From Pseudomonas fluorescens HK44 (GTDB lineage Bacteria > Pseudomonadota > Gammaproteobacteria > Pseudomonadales > Pseudomonadaceae), in NCBI RefSeq assembly GCF_000217955.3, contig NZ_AFOY02000029.1, positions 52,776-116,775 of the forward strand: a stretch of DNA of 64,000 bases, in the 5' to 3' direction. Position 1 is the stretch's first letter. Every line of letters begins with the position of its first letter. A program made the position numbers and the translations under genes. A model generated the notes under the pieces. It was not told the origin of the DNA. It ran no database searches and saw only the letters and a list, made by a program, of their open reading frames with translations. Below, one piece after another: positions 40,078 to 49,373 of the stretch.

Positions 40078-41277
40078 TCAGCGATCGGCTCGTTGCCCTG
40101 CGCCGCTCCAAAGCCCGCGACGCAGCGCCGGCAGGCAGAGCAAGTAGAGGGCAGCGCCTGCAATCCATGCCCACCCGTTCCACGTTGTTATAGAAGCCGC
40201 ATAGATCGCCGTGAAGAGGAGGGGTCCGACGATCGAGGTCAGGCTGGTGAGCGCCGCCAGTGAGCCTTGCAGCTGCCCCTGACGTTCCTCATCCACCTGC
40301 CTGGACAACATTGCTTGCAGCGCCGGCATTCCGATGCCACCCGAAGCAAGCAGGACCATGATCGGGAACGCCATCCATCCCCGTGTCGCGAAGGCAAGCA
40401 GGATGTAGCCTGTGCCGTCGGCAATCATTCCGAGCATGAGTGCCCGCCTTTCGCCGAGCCGGGCGGCTACAGGGCCGGTGATCATTGCCTGGGCGAGTGA
40501 ATGCAGAATGCCAAATGCGGCAAGCGAAATGCCGATCGTGGTCGCGTCCCAGTGAAAGCGATCCTCGCCGAAAATGACCCAAAGCGCGGCCGGCACCTGT
40601 CCGACAAGTTGCATGATGAAGAAGACCGCCATCAGGGCGGCGACGACGGTCATGCCCCGGGCCCACCGGAACGAAGCGAGCGGGTTGAGAGCCTCCCGGC
40701 GTAACGGCCGGCGTTCGCCTTTGTGCGACTCCGGCAAAAGGAAACAGCCCGTCAGGAAATTGAGGCCGTTCAAGGCTGCCGCGGCGAAGAACGGAGCGTG
40801 GGGGGAGAAACCGCCCATCAGCCCACCGAGCACAGGTCCCGCGACCATCCCGAACCCGAAACAGGCGCTCATGAAGCCGAAGTGCCGCGCGCGCTCATCG
40901 CCATCAGTGATATCGGCAATATAAGCGCCGGCTACCGCCCCAGTCGCCCCGGTGATGCCGGCCACGATCCGCCCGATATAGAGAACCCAAAGGAAAGGCG
41001 CCGTCGCCATGATGGCGTAGTCGACAGCAGCGCCGGCCAGCGAGACGAGCAAGACCGGCCGCCGCCCGAAACGATCCGACAGCGCGCCCAGCACAGGTGC
41101 GCAGGCAAATTGCATCAACGCATACAGCGCCAGCAGAATGCCATAGTGGGCGGTGACGTCGTTCGAGTGAACCAGATCGCGCAGGAGGCCCGGCAGCACC
41201 GGCATAATCAGGCCGATGCCGACAGCGTCGAGCGCGACAGTGCTCAGAATTACGATCAGGGGTCTGTTGGGTTTCAC
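40078..41277 (-). CDS. tetA(A): Tetracycline efflux pump TetA, class A
   Basis: From the GTG at 41277 the product is 399 residues starting VKPNRPLIVILSTVALDAVG, the known TetA(A) start. It has twelve membrane helices and the MFS loop GALSDRFGRRPVLL. It exchanges a tetracycline-magnesium complex for a proton. The longer reading from 41352 would begin inside the operator region and is rejected. It is divergent from tetR with two operators between. Confidence 0.97.
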   Translation of the reverse strand: MKPNRPLIVILSTVALDAVGIGLIMPVLPGLLRDLVHSNDVTAHYGILLALYALMQFACAPVLGALSDRFGRRPVLLVSLAGAAVDYAIMATAPFLWVLYIGRIVAGITGATGAVAGAYIADITDGDERARHFGFMSACFGFGMVAGPVLGGLMGGFSPHAPFFAAAALNGLNFLTGCFLLPESHKGERRPLRREALNPLASFRWARGMTVVAALMAVFFIMQLVGQVPAALWVIFGEDRFHWDATTIGISLAAFGILHSLAQAMITGPVAARLGERRALMLGMIADGTGYILLAFATRGWMAFPIMVLLASGGIGMPALQAMLSRQVDEERQGQLQGSLAALTSLTSIVGPLLFTAIYAASITTWNGWAWIAGAALYLLCLPALRRGLWSGAGQRADR

Positions 41278-41325
41278 GTCTGGCCTCCGGACCAGCCTCC
41301 GCTGGTCCGATTGAACGCGCGGATT

Positions 41326-41375
41326 CTTTATCACTGATAAGTTGGTGGACATATTATGTTTATCAGTGATAAAGT
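41326..41375. promoter_or_regulatory. tet operators (two) and divergent tetA/tetR promoters
   Basis: TTTATCACTGATAAGTT (41327-41343 region) and TTTATCAGTGATAAAGT (41359-41375) are the paired palindromic operators of class A TetR. Tetracycline-bound TetR leaves them, opening both promoters. Confidence 0.93.
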
Positions 41376-41382
41376 GTCAAGC

Positions 41383-42033
41383 ATGACAAAGTTGCAGCCG
41401 AATACAGTGATCCGTGCCGCCCTGGACCTGTTGAACGAGGTCGGCGTAGACGGTCTGACGACACGCAAACTGGCGGAACGGTTGGGGGTTCAGCAGCCGG
41501 CGCTTTACTGGCACTTCAGGAACAAGCGGGCGCTGCTCGACGCACTGGCCGAAGCCATGCTGGCGGAGAATCATACGCATTCGGTGCCGAGAGCCGACGA
41601 CGACTGGCGCTCATTTCTGATCGGGAATGCCCGCAGCTTCAGGCAGGCGCTGCTCGCCTACCGCGATGGCGCGCGCATCCATGCCGGCACGCGACCGGGC
41701 GCACCGCAGATGGAAACGGCCGACGCGCAGCTTCGCTTCCTCTGCGAGGCGGGTTTTTCGGCCGGGGACGCCGTCAATGCGCTGATGACAATCAGCTACT
41801 TCACTGTTGGGGCCGTGCTTGAGGAGCAGGCCGGCGACAGCGATGCCGGCGAGCGCGGCGGCACCGTTGAACAGGCTCCGCTCTCGCCGCTGTTGCGGGC
41901 CGCGATAGACGCCTTCGACGAAGCCGGTCCGGACGCAGCGTTCGAGCAGGGACTCGCGGTGATTGTCGATGGATTGGCGAAAAGGAGGCTCGTTGTCAGG
42001 AACGTTGAAGGACCGAGAAAGGGTGACGATTGA
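41383..42033 (+). CDS. tetR(A): Tetracycline repressor TetR, class A
   Basis: From the ATG at 41383 the product is 216 residues: MTKLQPNTVIRAALDLLNEV with the HTH LTTRKLAERLGVQQPALYWH, and an effector domain with HTHSVPRADDD. It represses tetA and itself. The ATG at 41356 overlaps operator 2, so the later start is chosen. Confidence 0.96.
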   Translation: MTKLQPNTVIRAALDLLNEVGVDGLTTRKLAERLGVQQPALYWHFRNKRALLDALAEAMLAENHTHSVPRADDDWRSFLIGNARSFRQALLAYRDGARIHAGTRPGAPQMETADAQLRFLCEAGFSAGDAVNALMTISYFTVGAVLEEQAGDSDAGERGGTVEQAPLSPLLRAAIDAFDEAGPDAAFEQGLAVIVDGLAKRRLVVRNVEGPRKGDD

Positions 42034-42331
42034 TCAGGACCGCTGCCGGAGCGCAACCCACTCACTACAGCAGAGCCATGTAGACAACATCCCCTCCCCC
42101 TTTCCACCGCGTCAGACGCCCGTAGCAGCCCGCTACGGGCTTTTTCATGCCCTGCCCTAGCGTCCAAGCCTCACGGCCGCGCTCGGCCTCTCTGGCGGCC
42201 TTCTGGCGCTCCTGCTGCGGCGTCCGCTCGTGGGCCGTGGCGCGGGTCCGCGCGCCGGCCTCGTGCGCCTGGCGCTCGCGGGCGAGGTCCAGGGCGGCCG
42301 TCTTCACGTTCTGCCTTGCGCAGATGAGATA
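42034..42331 (-). pseudogene. Gap with terminator and C-terminal scrap of a MobA/RepB-like gene
   Basis: CCCGTAGC-AGCC-CGCTACGGG followed by CTTTTT (42118-42147) is an intrinsic terminator for tetR. On the reverse strand KTAALDLARERQAHEAGART then ATAHERTPQQERQKAAREAE resembles the tail of IncQ-type MobA proteins; it ends after QGMKKPVAGCYGRL. The fragment is part of the natural class A tet region. Confidence 0.5.
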
Positions 42332-43710
42332 GGGGAGCCCGCAGAATTAACGCGTTGGCCAATTCCATCAAGAGCTGTAGCTGCTTCCTCTGCGTGAGCT
42401 ACACTCGTGTGCGCTTGCCGACTACTTTGCTCCATGACTGTAACAGCGGATTGCGCTCGCTCTTGTAGAGCGCTGATCATGCTTTGAATATCCGTTGTCG
42501 ATTGCTGTGTGCGAGCAGCAAGACTGCGAACCTCATCGGCGACAACAGCAAAACCACGCCCCTGCTCACCAGCACGCGCGGCCTCAATTGCTGCGTTGAG
42601 TGCCAACAAATTCGTTTGCTCGGCGATCCCTCGTATAACGTCAAGAACTTTTGATATCTCGTTACTTTGACCTTCAAGCTCATGAATAACCTGAGTGGCT
42701 TGCCTAATTTCACCTTCAAGGGCAGTGATTGACTGGCTTGTGTGGGCTACCAGACGCTGGCCAGATGCCGTCTCAGTGTCTGCTCTTCCGGCCGCATCTG
42801 CAGCATGCTGTGCATTGCTCGCAACCTCTTGAATGCTTGCCACCATTTGGTTTACTGCCGTTGCTATTTGATCTGTCTCTGCCTGCTGCTCAACTGTAAG
42901 TACATTGCTTGACTCAATATCCTTTAGTAGGCCTCGGGTGTGTTCGCTAAGCCGATTTGATGCATCACCTATGCGACCTACTATGGCGCCTGTTTCAGCT
43001 TGCATCATTCGTAAAGCAAACTCTATTTGGCCAAACTCATCGGTGCGCCCAGTGTAGAGGGATTGACTTAATGGGTTATTGGAAATATTCCTGGCTCTTT
43101 CAACCAGTCTTCCAAGAGGAGAGAGAATAGCCAAAACACTAACAGAGCTTAAGCTTCCTGACATTAAAGTGGCTAACAATAAGCTGCTTATTGATGTATC
43201 AGTAAGCATGCCGGCAGCCATTGCGCTTGATATAATACTACCCCATATGAGCAAGAGTATTTTCACGGAAAAGCTAGCAGCCAATTTCGGCCTCGCGGCC
43301 TTCCCGCTTCTCAATTGAGCATATAATTTTTCCGCAGCCAAAACCTGCTCAGGTTCAGGCTTGGTCCTTACAGACTGGTATTCAACAATCGAACCATTCT
43401 TAGCTATTGGCGTTACATAAGCACTTACCCAATAGTGGTCGCCATTTTTACAGCGATTTTTTACTAGCCCCATCCATGAGCGGCCAGATTTTAATGTACT
43501 CCACATATGCTCAAATGCAGCAGGCGGCATATCTGGGTGTCTTACGATGTTGTGAGGCTGGCCTAATAGTTCTTCCTCAGTGAAACCACTGATTTTAATG
43601 AAGTCAGGATTAACGTACGTGATATGGCTTTGAGGGGAGGTAGTCGAAAGAATATTGGCATCTTTTGGGAGTTCTAAGTTTCGACCCGTCACTGGTAAAT
43701 TCTGGCGCAT
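42304..43710 (-). pseudogene. mcp: Tn1722-type methyl-accepting chemotaxis protein, 3' end cut
   Basis: The 468 codons encode an N-terminal PAS domain (TTSPQSHITYVNPDFIKISG), two membrane helices near residues 150-195, and a signalling domain with EQTNLLALNAAIEAARAGEQ. The C-terminal methylation helix ends early, at TALDGIGQRVNSAG, inside the 17-bp repeat. This Aer-like receptor is a natural passenger of Tn1722/Tn1721. It may still form receptor arrays, but one methylation segment is missing. Confidence 0.85.
42332..42348 (+). repeat. Partial third copy of the Tn1721 terminal repeat (17 bp)
   Basis: GGGGAGCCCGCAGAATT equals the first 17 bases of the right terminal repeat and then diverges. 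It stops at the EcoRI position within the 38-bp repeat. It marks the former left end of the Tn1722 core, and is probably inactive because 21 bases are missing. Confidence 0.75.
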
Positions 43711-44019
43711 AAGAACCTCAAGGGTTGGCTGTTTTATTTTATTGTTTTCGGCATTAAGCCCAATTTCTTGAGCGTTACGATAAAGCTAGCATGGAAACGA
43801 TAGGTGCAAGCAAGTTAAGGGTTGCATCGCGCATGTCAATCTAGGCTATACCCTAACTTGATGTCAGGCAGGGCCGCGCCGCTTCGTCAGAATAGAGTCT
43901 GCTTTCCCATTTTTTGACACATGCCCGCGAAGGTTATAGATTTCAGCCTGACAGAAATGGGCTTTGAGGCACAACGGAACAGAAAGTGCACTTAAGCCGC
44001 CTTCAACCAAGGAGACATC
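43711..44019. promoter_or_regulatory. res recombination site and tnpR/tnpA promoter region
   Basis: The 309-base gap upstream of tnpR contains TGTCAATCTAGGCTATACCC then TAACTTGATGTCA (43834-43866), similar to res subsites of Tn21/Tn501. It should hold the site at which TnpR resolves cointegrates, and the promoter of tnpR-tnpA. Confidence 0.75.
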
Positions 44020-44580
44020 GTGCAGGGGCACCGCATCGGCTACGTCCGGGTCAGCAGCTTTGACCAGAACCCGGAACGCCAGCTGGAACAAACCCAGGTG
44101 AGCAAGGTGTTCACCGACAAGGCATCGGGCAAGGACACCCAGCGCCCCCAGCTCGAAGCGCTGCTGAGCTTCGTCCGCGAAGGCGATACAGTGGTGGTGC
44201 ACAGCATGGATCGGCTGGCCCGCAACCTCGATGACCTGCGTCGCTTGGTACAGAAGCTGACTCAGCGCGGCGTGCGCATCGAGTTCCTGAAGGAGGGCCT
44301 GGTGTTCACTGGCGAGGACTCGCCGATGGCCAACCTGATGCTGTCGGTGATGGGGGCCTTCGCTGAGTTCGAGCGCGCCCTGATCCGCGAGCGGCAGCGT
44401 GAGGGCATCGCCTTGGCCAAGCAGCGTGGCGCGTACCGGGGCCGCAAGAAAGCCCTGTCCGATGAGCAGGCTGCTACCCTGCGGCAGCGAGCGACGGCCG
44501 GCGAGCCCAAGGCGCAGCTTGCCCGCGAGTTCAACATCAGCCGGGAAACCCTCTACCAGTACCTCCGCACGGACGACTGA
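44020..44580 (+). CDS. tnpR: Tn1721/Tn21-type resolvase TnpR
   Basis: The 186 residues start at a GTG with MQGHRIGYVRVSSFDQNPER, have the catalytic Ser in YVRVSS, and end in the HTH REFNISRETLYQYL. It resolves cointegrates formed during replicative transposition. Three bases separate it from tnpA. Confidence 0.95.
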   Translation: MQGHRIGYVRVSSFDQNPERQLEQTQVSKVFTDKASGKDTQRPQLEALLSFVREGDTVVVHSMDRLARNLDDLRRLVQKLTQRGVRIEFLKEGLVFTGEDSPMANLMLSVMGAFAEFERALIRERQREGIALAKQRGAYRGRKKALSDEQAATLRQRATAGEPKAQLAREFNISRETLYQYLRTDD

Positions 44581-44583
44581 CAC

Positions 44584-47550
44584 ATGCCGCGTCGCTTGAT
44601 CCTCTCGGCCACGGAGCGGGACACCCTGCTTGCGCTGCCGGAAAGCCAGGATGACCTGATCCGCTACTACACCTTCAACGACTCCGACCTGTCGCTGATC
44701 CGCCAGCGACGCGGCGACGCCAACCGCCTCGGCTTCGCCGTGCAGCTCTGCCTGCTGCGCTACCCCGGTTACGCGCTGGGAACCGACAGCGAGCTGCCCG
44801 AGCCGGTCATCCTGTGGGTGGCGAAGCAAGTCCAGGCCGAGCCGGCGAGCTGGGCAAAGTACGGCGAGCGCGACGTGACCCGTCGCGAGCATGCCCAGGA
44901 ACTGCGCACCTACCTGCAACTGGCCCCGTTCGGCCTGTCCGACTTCCGCGCCCTGGTGCGCGAGCTAACCGAGCTGGCCCAGCAGACCGACAAAGGCTTG
45001 CTGCTGGCCGGTCAGGCCCTGGAGAGCCTACGGCAGAAACGACGCATCCTGCCGGCGCTGAGCGTGATTGACCGGGCCTGCTCGGAAGCCATTGCGCGAG
45101 CCAATCGGCGGGTCTACCGCGCCCTGGTCGAACCACTCACGGACTCGCATCGGGCCAAGCTGGACGAGCTGTTGAAGCTCAAGGCCGGCAGCAGCATCAC
45201 CTGGTTGACCTGGCTGCGCCAGGCACCGCTGAAACCCAACTCTCGGCACATGCTGGAACACATCGAGCGGCTGAAGACATTTCAGTTGGTGGACTTGCCC
45301 GAAGGCCTGGGCCGGCACATCCACCAGAACCGCCTGCTCAAGCTGGCCCGCGAGGGTGGGCAGATGACGCCCAAAGACCTCGGTAAGTTCGAGCCGCAGC
45401 GCCGCTACGCGACCCTGGCCGCCGTGGTGCTGGAGAGCACCGCGACCGTGATCGATGAGCTGGTCGATCTGCATGACCGCATCCTGGTCAAGCTGTTCAG
45501 CGGCGCGAAGCACAAGCATCAGCAGCAGTTCCAGAAGCAGGGCAAGGCGATCAACGACAAGGTGCGCCTGTACTCCAGGATCGGCCAGGCGCTGCTGGAA
45601 GCGAAGGAAAGCGGCAGCGACCCCTATGCCGCCATCGAGGCGGTGATTCCCTGGGACGAGTTCACCGAGAGCGTCAGCGAGGCCGAGCTGCTGGCCCGGC
45701 CGGAAGGCTTCGACCACCTGCACCTGGTCGGCGAGAACTTCGCCACCCTGCGCCGTTACACGCCGGCCTTGCTGGAGGTGCTGGAACTGCGCGCCGCGCC
45801 GGCCGCGCAAGGCGTGCTGGCAGCCGTGCAGACCCTGCGTGAGATGAACGCCGACAACCTGCGCAAGGTGCCGGCCGATGCACCCACGGCCTTCATCAAG
45901 CCGCGCTGGAAGCCGCTGGTGATCACCCCGGAAGGCCTCGACCGGAAATTCTACGAAATCTGCGCCCTGTCCGAGCTGAAGAACGCCCTGCGCTCCGGCG
46001 ACATCTGGGTCAAGGGCTCGCGGCAGTTCCGCGACTTCGACGACTACCTGCTGCCGGCCGAGAAGTTCGCCGCACTCAAGCGCGAGCAGGCCCTGCCCCT
46101 GGCGATCAACCCGAACAGCGACCAGTACCTGGAAGAGCGTTTGCAGCTGCTGGACGAGCAGTTGGCCACCGTCACCCGCCTGGCCAAGGACAACGAGCTG
46201 CCCGATGCCATCCTCACCGAGTCAGGGCTGAAAATCACCCCGCTGGATGCGGCGGTGCCGGATCGGGCGCAGGCGCTGATCGACCAAACCAGCCAGTTAC
46301 TGCCGCGCATCAAGATCACCGAACTGCTGATGGACGTGGACGACTGGACGGGCTTCAGCCGCCACTTCACCCACTTGAAGGACGGGGCCGAGGCCAAAGA
46401 CAGGACGTTGCTGCTGTCCGCAATCCTCGGTGATGCGATCAACCTCGGGCTGACCAAGATGGCCGAGTCGAGCCCCGGCCTGACCTACGCCAAGCTGTCC
46501 TGGCTGCAAGCCTGGCACATCCGCGACGAAACCTATTCGGCGGCCTTGGCCGAGCTGGTCAACCACCAGTATCGCCACGCCTTTGCCGCCCACTGGGGCG
46601 ACGGCACGACCTCATCCTCCGATGGCCAGCGCTTCCGCGCGGGTGGCCGGGGCGAGAGCACCGGGCACGTCAACCCGAAGTACGGTAGCGAGCCGGGACG
46701 GCTGTTCTATACCCATATCTCCGACCAGTACGCGCCGTTCAGCACCCGCGTGGTGAATGTCGGCGTCCGCGATTCCACCTATGTGCTCGACGGCCTGCTG
46801 TACCACGAGTCCGACCTGCGGATCGAGGAGCACTACACCGACACGGCCGGCTTCACCGATCACGTCTTTGCCCTGATGCACCTGCTAGGCTTCCGCTTCG
46901 CGCCGCGCATCCGCGACCTCGGCGAAACCAAGCTGTACGTGCCGCAGGGCGTGCAAGCCTACCCGACGTTGCGCCCGCTGATCGGCGGCACCCTGAACAT
47001 CAAGCACGTGCGTGCCCACTGGGACGACATCCTGCGCCTGGCCAGCTCGATCAAGCAGGGCACCGTCACCGCCTCGCTGATGCTGCGCAAGCTCGGCAGC
47101 TACCCGCGCCAGAACGGACTGGCCGTGGCCCTGCGCGAGCTGGGCCGGATCGAGCGCACGCTGTTCATCCTGGACTGGCTGCAAAGTGTTGAACTGCGCC
47201 GCCGCGTGCATGCCGGCCTGAACAAAGGTGAGGCGCGCAACTCGCTGGCCAGGGCGGTGTTCTTCAACCGCCTTGGGGAAATCAGGGATCGGAGCTTCGA
47301 GCAGCAGCGCTACCGGGCCAGCGGCCTCAACCTGGTGACGGCGGCTATCGTGCTGTGGAACACGGTGTACCTGGAACGCGCCACCCAGGGGTTGGTCGAG
47401 GCCGGCAAGCCGGTGGACGGCGAGCTGCTGCAATTCCTGTCGCCGCTGGGCTGGGAGCACATCAACCTAACCGGCGATTACGTCTGGCGGCAGAGCCGCA
47501 GACTGGAAGACGGGAAGTTTCGGCCCTTACGGATGCCCGGAAAACCTTAG
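44584..47550 (+). CDS. tnpA: Tn3-family (Tn1721 group) transposase TnpA
   Basis: The 988 residues start MPRRLILSATERDTLLALPE and match the size and motifs of Tn21/Tn1721 transposases, with the C-terminal DDE domain (YTHISDQYAPFSTRVVNVGV, GLLYHESDLRIEEHYTDTAG). It acts on the 38-bp repeats. The stop codon lies inside the right terminal repeat. It is complete, so the lux transposon could move again. Confidence 0.95.
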   Translation: MPRRLILSATERDTLLALPESQDDLIRYYTFNDSDLSLIRQRRGDANRLGFAVQLCLLRYPGYALGTDSELPEPVILWVAKQVQAEPASWAKYGERDVTRREHAQELRTYLQLAPFGLSDFRALVRELTELAQQTDKGLLLAGQALESLRQKRRILPALSVIDRACSEAIARANRRVYRALVEPLTDSHRAKLDELLKLKAGSSITWLTWLRQAPLKPNSRHMLEHIERLKTFQLVDLPEGLGRHIHQNRLLKLAREGGQMTPKDLGKFEPQRRYATLAAVVLESTATVIDELVDLHDRILVKLFSGAKHKHQQQFQKQGKAINDKVRLYSRIGQALLEAKESGSDPYAAIEAVIPWDEFTESVSEAELLARPEGFDHLHLVGENFATLRRYTPALLEVLELRAAPAAQGVLAAVQTLREMNADNLRKVPADAPTAFIKPRWKPLVITPEGLDRKFYEICALSELKNALRSGDIWVKGSRQFRDFDDYLLPAEKFAALKREQALPLAINPNSDQYLEERLQLLDEQLATVTRLAKDNELPDAILTESGLKITPLDAAVPDRAQALIDQTSQLLPRIKITELLMDVDDWTGFSRHFTHLKDGAEAKDRTLLLSAILGDAINLGLTKMAESSPGLTYAKLSWLQAWHIRDETYSAALAELVNHQYRHAFAAHWGDGTTSSSDGQRFRAGGRGESTGHVNPKYGSEPGRLFYTHISDQYAPFSTRVVNVGVRDSTYVLDGLLYHESDLRIEEHYTDTAGFTDHVFALMHLLGFRFAPRIRDLGETKLYVPQGVQAYPTLRPLIGGTLNIKHVRAHWDDILRLASSIKQGTVTASLMLRKLGSYPRQNGLAVALRELGRIERTLFILDWLQSVELRRRVHAGLNKGEARNSLARAVFFNRLGEIRDRSFEQQRYRASGLNLVTAAIVLWNTVYLERATQGLVEAGKPVDGELLQFLSPLGWEHINLTGDYVWRQSRRLEDGKFRPLRMPGKP

Positions 47551-47583
47551 CGTACGATTTTTTCCGAATTCTGCGGGCTCCCC
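47546..47583 (-). repeat. Right 38-bp terminal inverted repeat
   Basis: Ends GGGCTCCCC at 47583 and overlaps the last two codons of tnpA. Confidence 0.94.
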
Positions 47584-47588
47584 TAGTA
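47584..47588. repeat. Target-site duplication TAGTA, right copy
   Basis: Matches 31138-31142 and lies directly outside the right terminal repeat, inside the nahG reading frame. Confidence 0.95.
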
Positions 47589-48536
47589 AATCACCTCCCA
47601 AAAGGTATCGCCCAATTCAGGAAGCGCGCCACACAGGTCGAGCAAAAGGGGGGCGAAGTGCAAGTGCTATTCGCCGACGGCACAGAGCACCGCTGTGACC
47701 TTCTAATCGGTGCCGACGGAATCAAGTCAGCGCTGCGTAGTCATGTGCTGGAAGGTCAGGGGCTGGCCCCACAGGTACCGCGCTTCAGCGGCACCTGTGC
47801 CTATCGGGGGATGGTCGACAGCCTACACCTGCGCGAAGCCTATCGAGCCCAGGGCATCGACGAGCACTTGGTGGACGTACCGCAGATGTACCTAGGGCTT
47901 GACGGCCATATCCTCACTTTTCCGGTGAGGAATGGCCGCCTCATCAACGTTGTGGCCTTCATTTCCGACCGTAGTGAGCCGAAGCCGAACTGGCCCGCGG
48001 ATGCCCCTTGGGTGCGCGATGTGAGCCAGCGAGAGATGCTCGATGCCTTCGCGGGTTGGGGTGATGCCGCGCGCACCCTGCTGGAGTGCATCCCGGCACC
48101 AACTCTCTGGGCACTGCACGACCTGGCGGAGCTGCCGGGCTACGTGCACGGGCGGGTCGTCCTGATCGGCGACGCAGCTCACGCCATGCTGCCGCACCAA
48201 GGCGCCGGTGCCGCCCAAGGACTTGAGGACGCCTACTTCCTCGCCCGCCTGTTGGGCGATACCCAAGTCGATGCAGACAACCTCGCCGAGCTGCTTGAAG
48301 CCTACGACGACCTGCGCCGCCCTCGTGCCTGTCGCGTGCAGCGAACCTCCCGGGAGACCGGCGAGTTATACGAGTTTCGCGACCCCGTCGTAGGTGCGAA
48401 CGAGCATCTGCTGGGGGAAAACCTGGCGACCCGCTTCGACTGGCTGTGGAGCCACGACCTCGACGCCGACCTGGCCGAGGCACGTGCGCGCCTGGGTTGG
48501 GAAAATGGTAGCCGGGGTGTGCTACGTCAAGGGTGA
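47589..48536 (+). pseudogene. nahG: Salicylate hydroxylase NahG, 3' part
   Basis: The frame NHLPKGIAQFRKRATQVEQK runs through LIGADGIKSALRSHVLEGQG and the FAD motif GRVVLIGDAAHAMLPHQGAG to RLGWENGSRGVLRQG, the normal NahG end. With 30786-31142 it makes a 434-residue enzyme. Alone it lacks the N-terminal FAD-binding fold and has no promoter. Confidence 0.96.
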
Positions 48537-48539
48537 CAA

Positions 48540-48725
48540 CGTTGATAACGGTCGCGGATTCGAGGGCAAACAATTCGATTGCGTCCTGGACGTCGGCTAT
48601 GTGGTGGAGAGGGGCTCGCTTAAGGGGCTGAGCGTCAGGAGTGGAATGTCACTACGGGTTCCAACCACCAGGCTGACGTCGATGAGAACCGCTTGATCTT
48701 TAACTACACGTGGAAGCTTCTAAGC
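48540..48725 (+). pseudogene. OprD-family porin 3' remnant, frameshifted
   Basis: NVDNGRGFEGKQFDCVLDVG, GSLKGLSVR and, after a frameshift, QEWNVTTGSNHQADVDENRL then IFNYTWKLL are the last three beta strands of an OprD porin (compare DENRLILGYTLALW in the porin at 3323). The rest is gone. It sits between nahG and nahT, hinting at a lost aromatic-acid uptake channel. Confidence 0.7.
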
Positions 48726-48834
48726 ATGGGCGGCCTACCGGCCCTAGCGTCAGTGGGCCGATACCACAACCGCATCCTAAACCTAATATAGTTTCCTTGC
48801 ATGCTGCGCCGCTGAGCGCCGCTGGACGTGACAA

Positions 48835-49050
48835 TGCACAACAGTAACAAGATGCCTTGCTCGTTCCGTTCCACCTTCACCGTCAGTGCTCTGGCATTGG
48901 CCCTCAGCATTTCACTGGCGAGGGCGGTCAAGGCGGCCGAACCGATCAAGATTTGTCTTTTGATGTCCTACATCGGCACCGTCGCGGCCCAAAGTGAAGC
49001 TACTCCGGCTCTGCCTTGGTTGAACGGAGGAAGATATGTCAGAGGCCTTT
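48835..49050 (+). pseudogene. ABC transporter substrate-binding protein N-terminal remnant
   Basis: A signal-peptide-like stretch (FTVSALALALSISLARAVKA) followed by AEPIKICLLMSYIGTVAAQS matches the opening of branched-chain-amino-acid/aromatic type periplasmic binding proteins (AEPIKIGLLxPYTGT). It breaks off just before nahT. Confidence 0.65.
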
Positions 49051-49353
49051 GAAATCACTGTGCAGCCTGGCGGAGAGCGATTTGCCTGTCAGCCGCTGCA
49101 ATCAGTGTTAAGTGCAATGGAGACGCAGGGTAAGCAATGCTTACCAGTGGGCTGTCGTGGTGGCGGTTGTGGCTTGTGCAAGGTGAGGGTTCTTGCCGGT
49201 GACTACGAGTGCGGGCGTGTGAGCTGCAAGCACCTGCCGGTAGAAGCCCGCGAACAAGGCTACGCCTTGGCCTGCCGACTGTTTGCCCGGAGCGATCTAT
49301 GTATCGAGCGTTATTCAAAGCCTGGCAGTGAAAACACGGTCGATCCACAATAA
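49036..49353 (+). CDS. nahT: Chloroplast-type [2Fe-2S] ferredoxin NahT
   Basis: The 105 residues contain the cluster motif PVGCRGGGCGLCKVRVL with a further Cys in YALACRLFA. NahT/XylT ferredoxins reactivate catechol 2,3-dioxygenase by reducing its oxidised iron. It directly precedes nahH. The ribosome site GGAGGAA is nine bases upstream. Functional in sequence, but cut off from the sal promoter by the transposon. Confidence 0.95.
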   Translation: MSEAFEITVQPGGERFACQPLQSVLSAMETQGKQCLPVGCRGGGCGLCKVRVLAGDYECGRVSCKHLPVEAREQGYALACRLFARSDLCIERYSKPGSENTVDPQ

Positions 49354-49373
49354 TAAAGAGAATAGGTGATGTC

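Larger units (their letters stand above)
31143..47583. mobile_element. Engineered Tn1721-type lux-tet transposon (Tn4431-like), 16.4 kb with a secondary IS
   Basis: The unit is bounded by 38-bp inverted repeats (31143-31180 and 47546-47583, 35 of 38 matching; both contain CAGAATTCGGAAAAAATCG) and by TAGTA duplications. Its order is an IS50 end, 'luxI, luxC, luxD, luxA (split), luxB, luxE, luxG, part of a deaminase gene, tetA, tetR, partial third repeat, mcp, tnpR, tnpA. mcp-tnpR-tnpA is the Tn1722 core. Without the IS in luxA the unit is about 15.2 kb. Published Tn4431 is a Tn1721-derived promoter probe with V. fischeri lux and tetracycline resistance, so the match is strong. Cloning scars prove laboratory assembly. 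Confidence 0.95.

Noticed and set aside
41356..41382. Earlier tetR start at 41356
   Set aside because: The nine extra codons overlap operator 2, and the known TetR(A) begins at the ATG at 41383.
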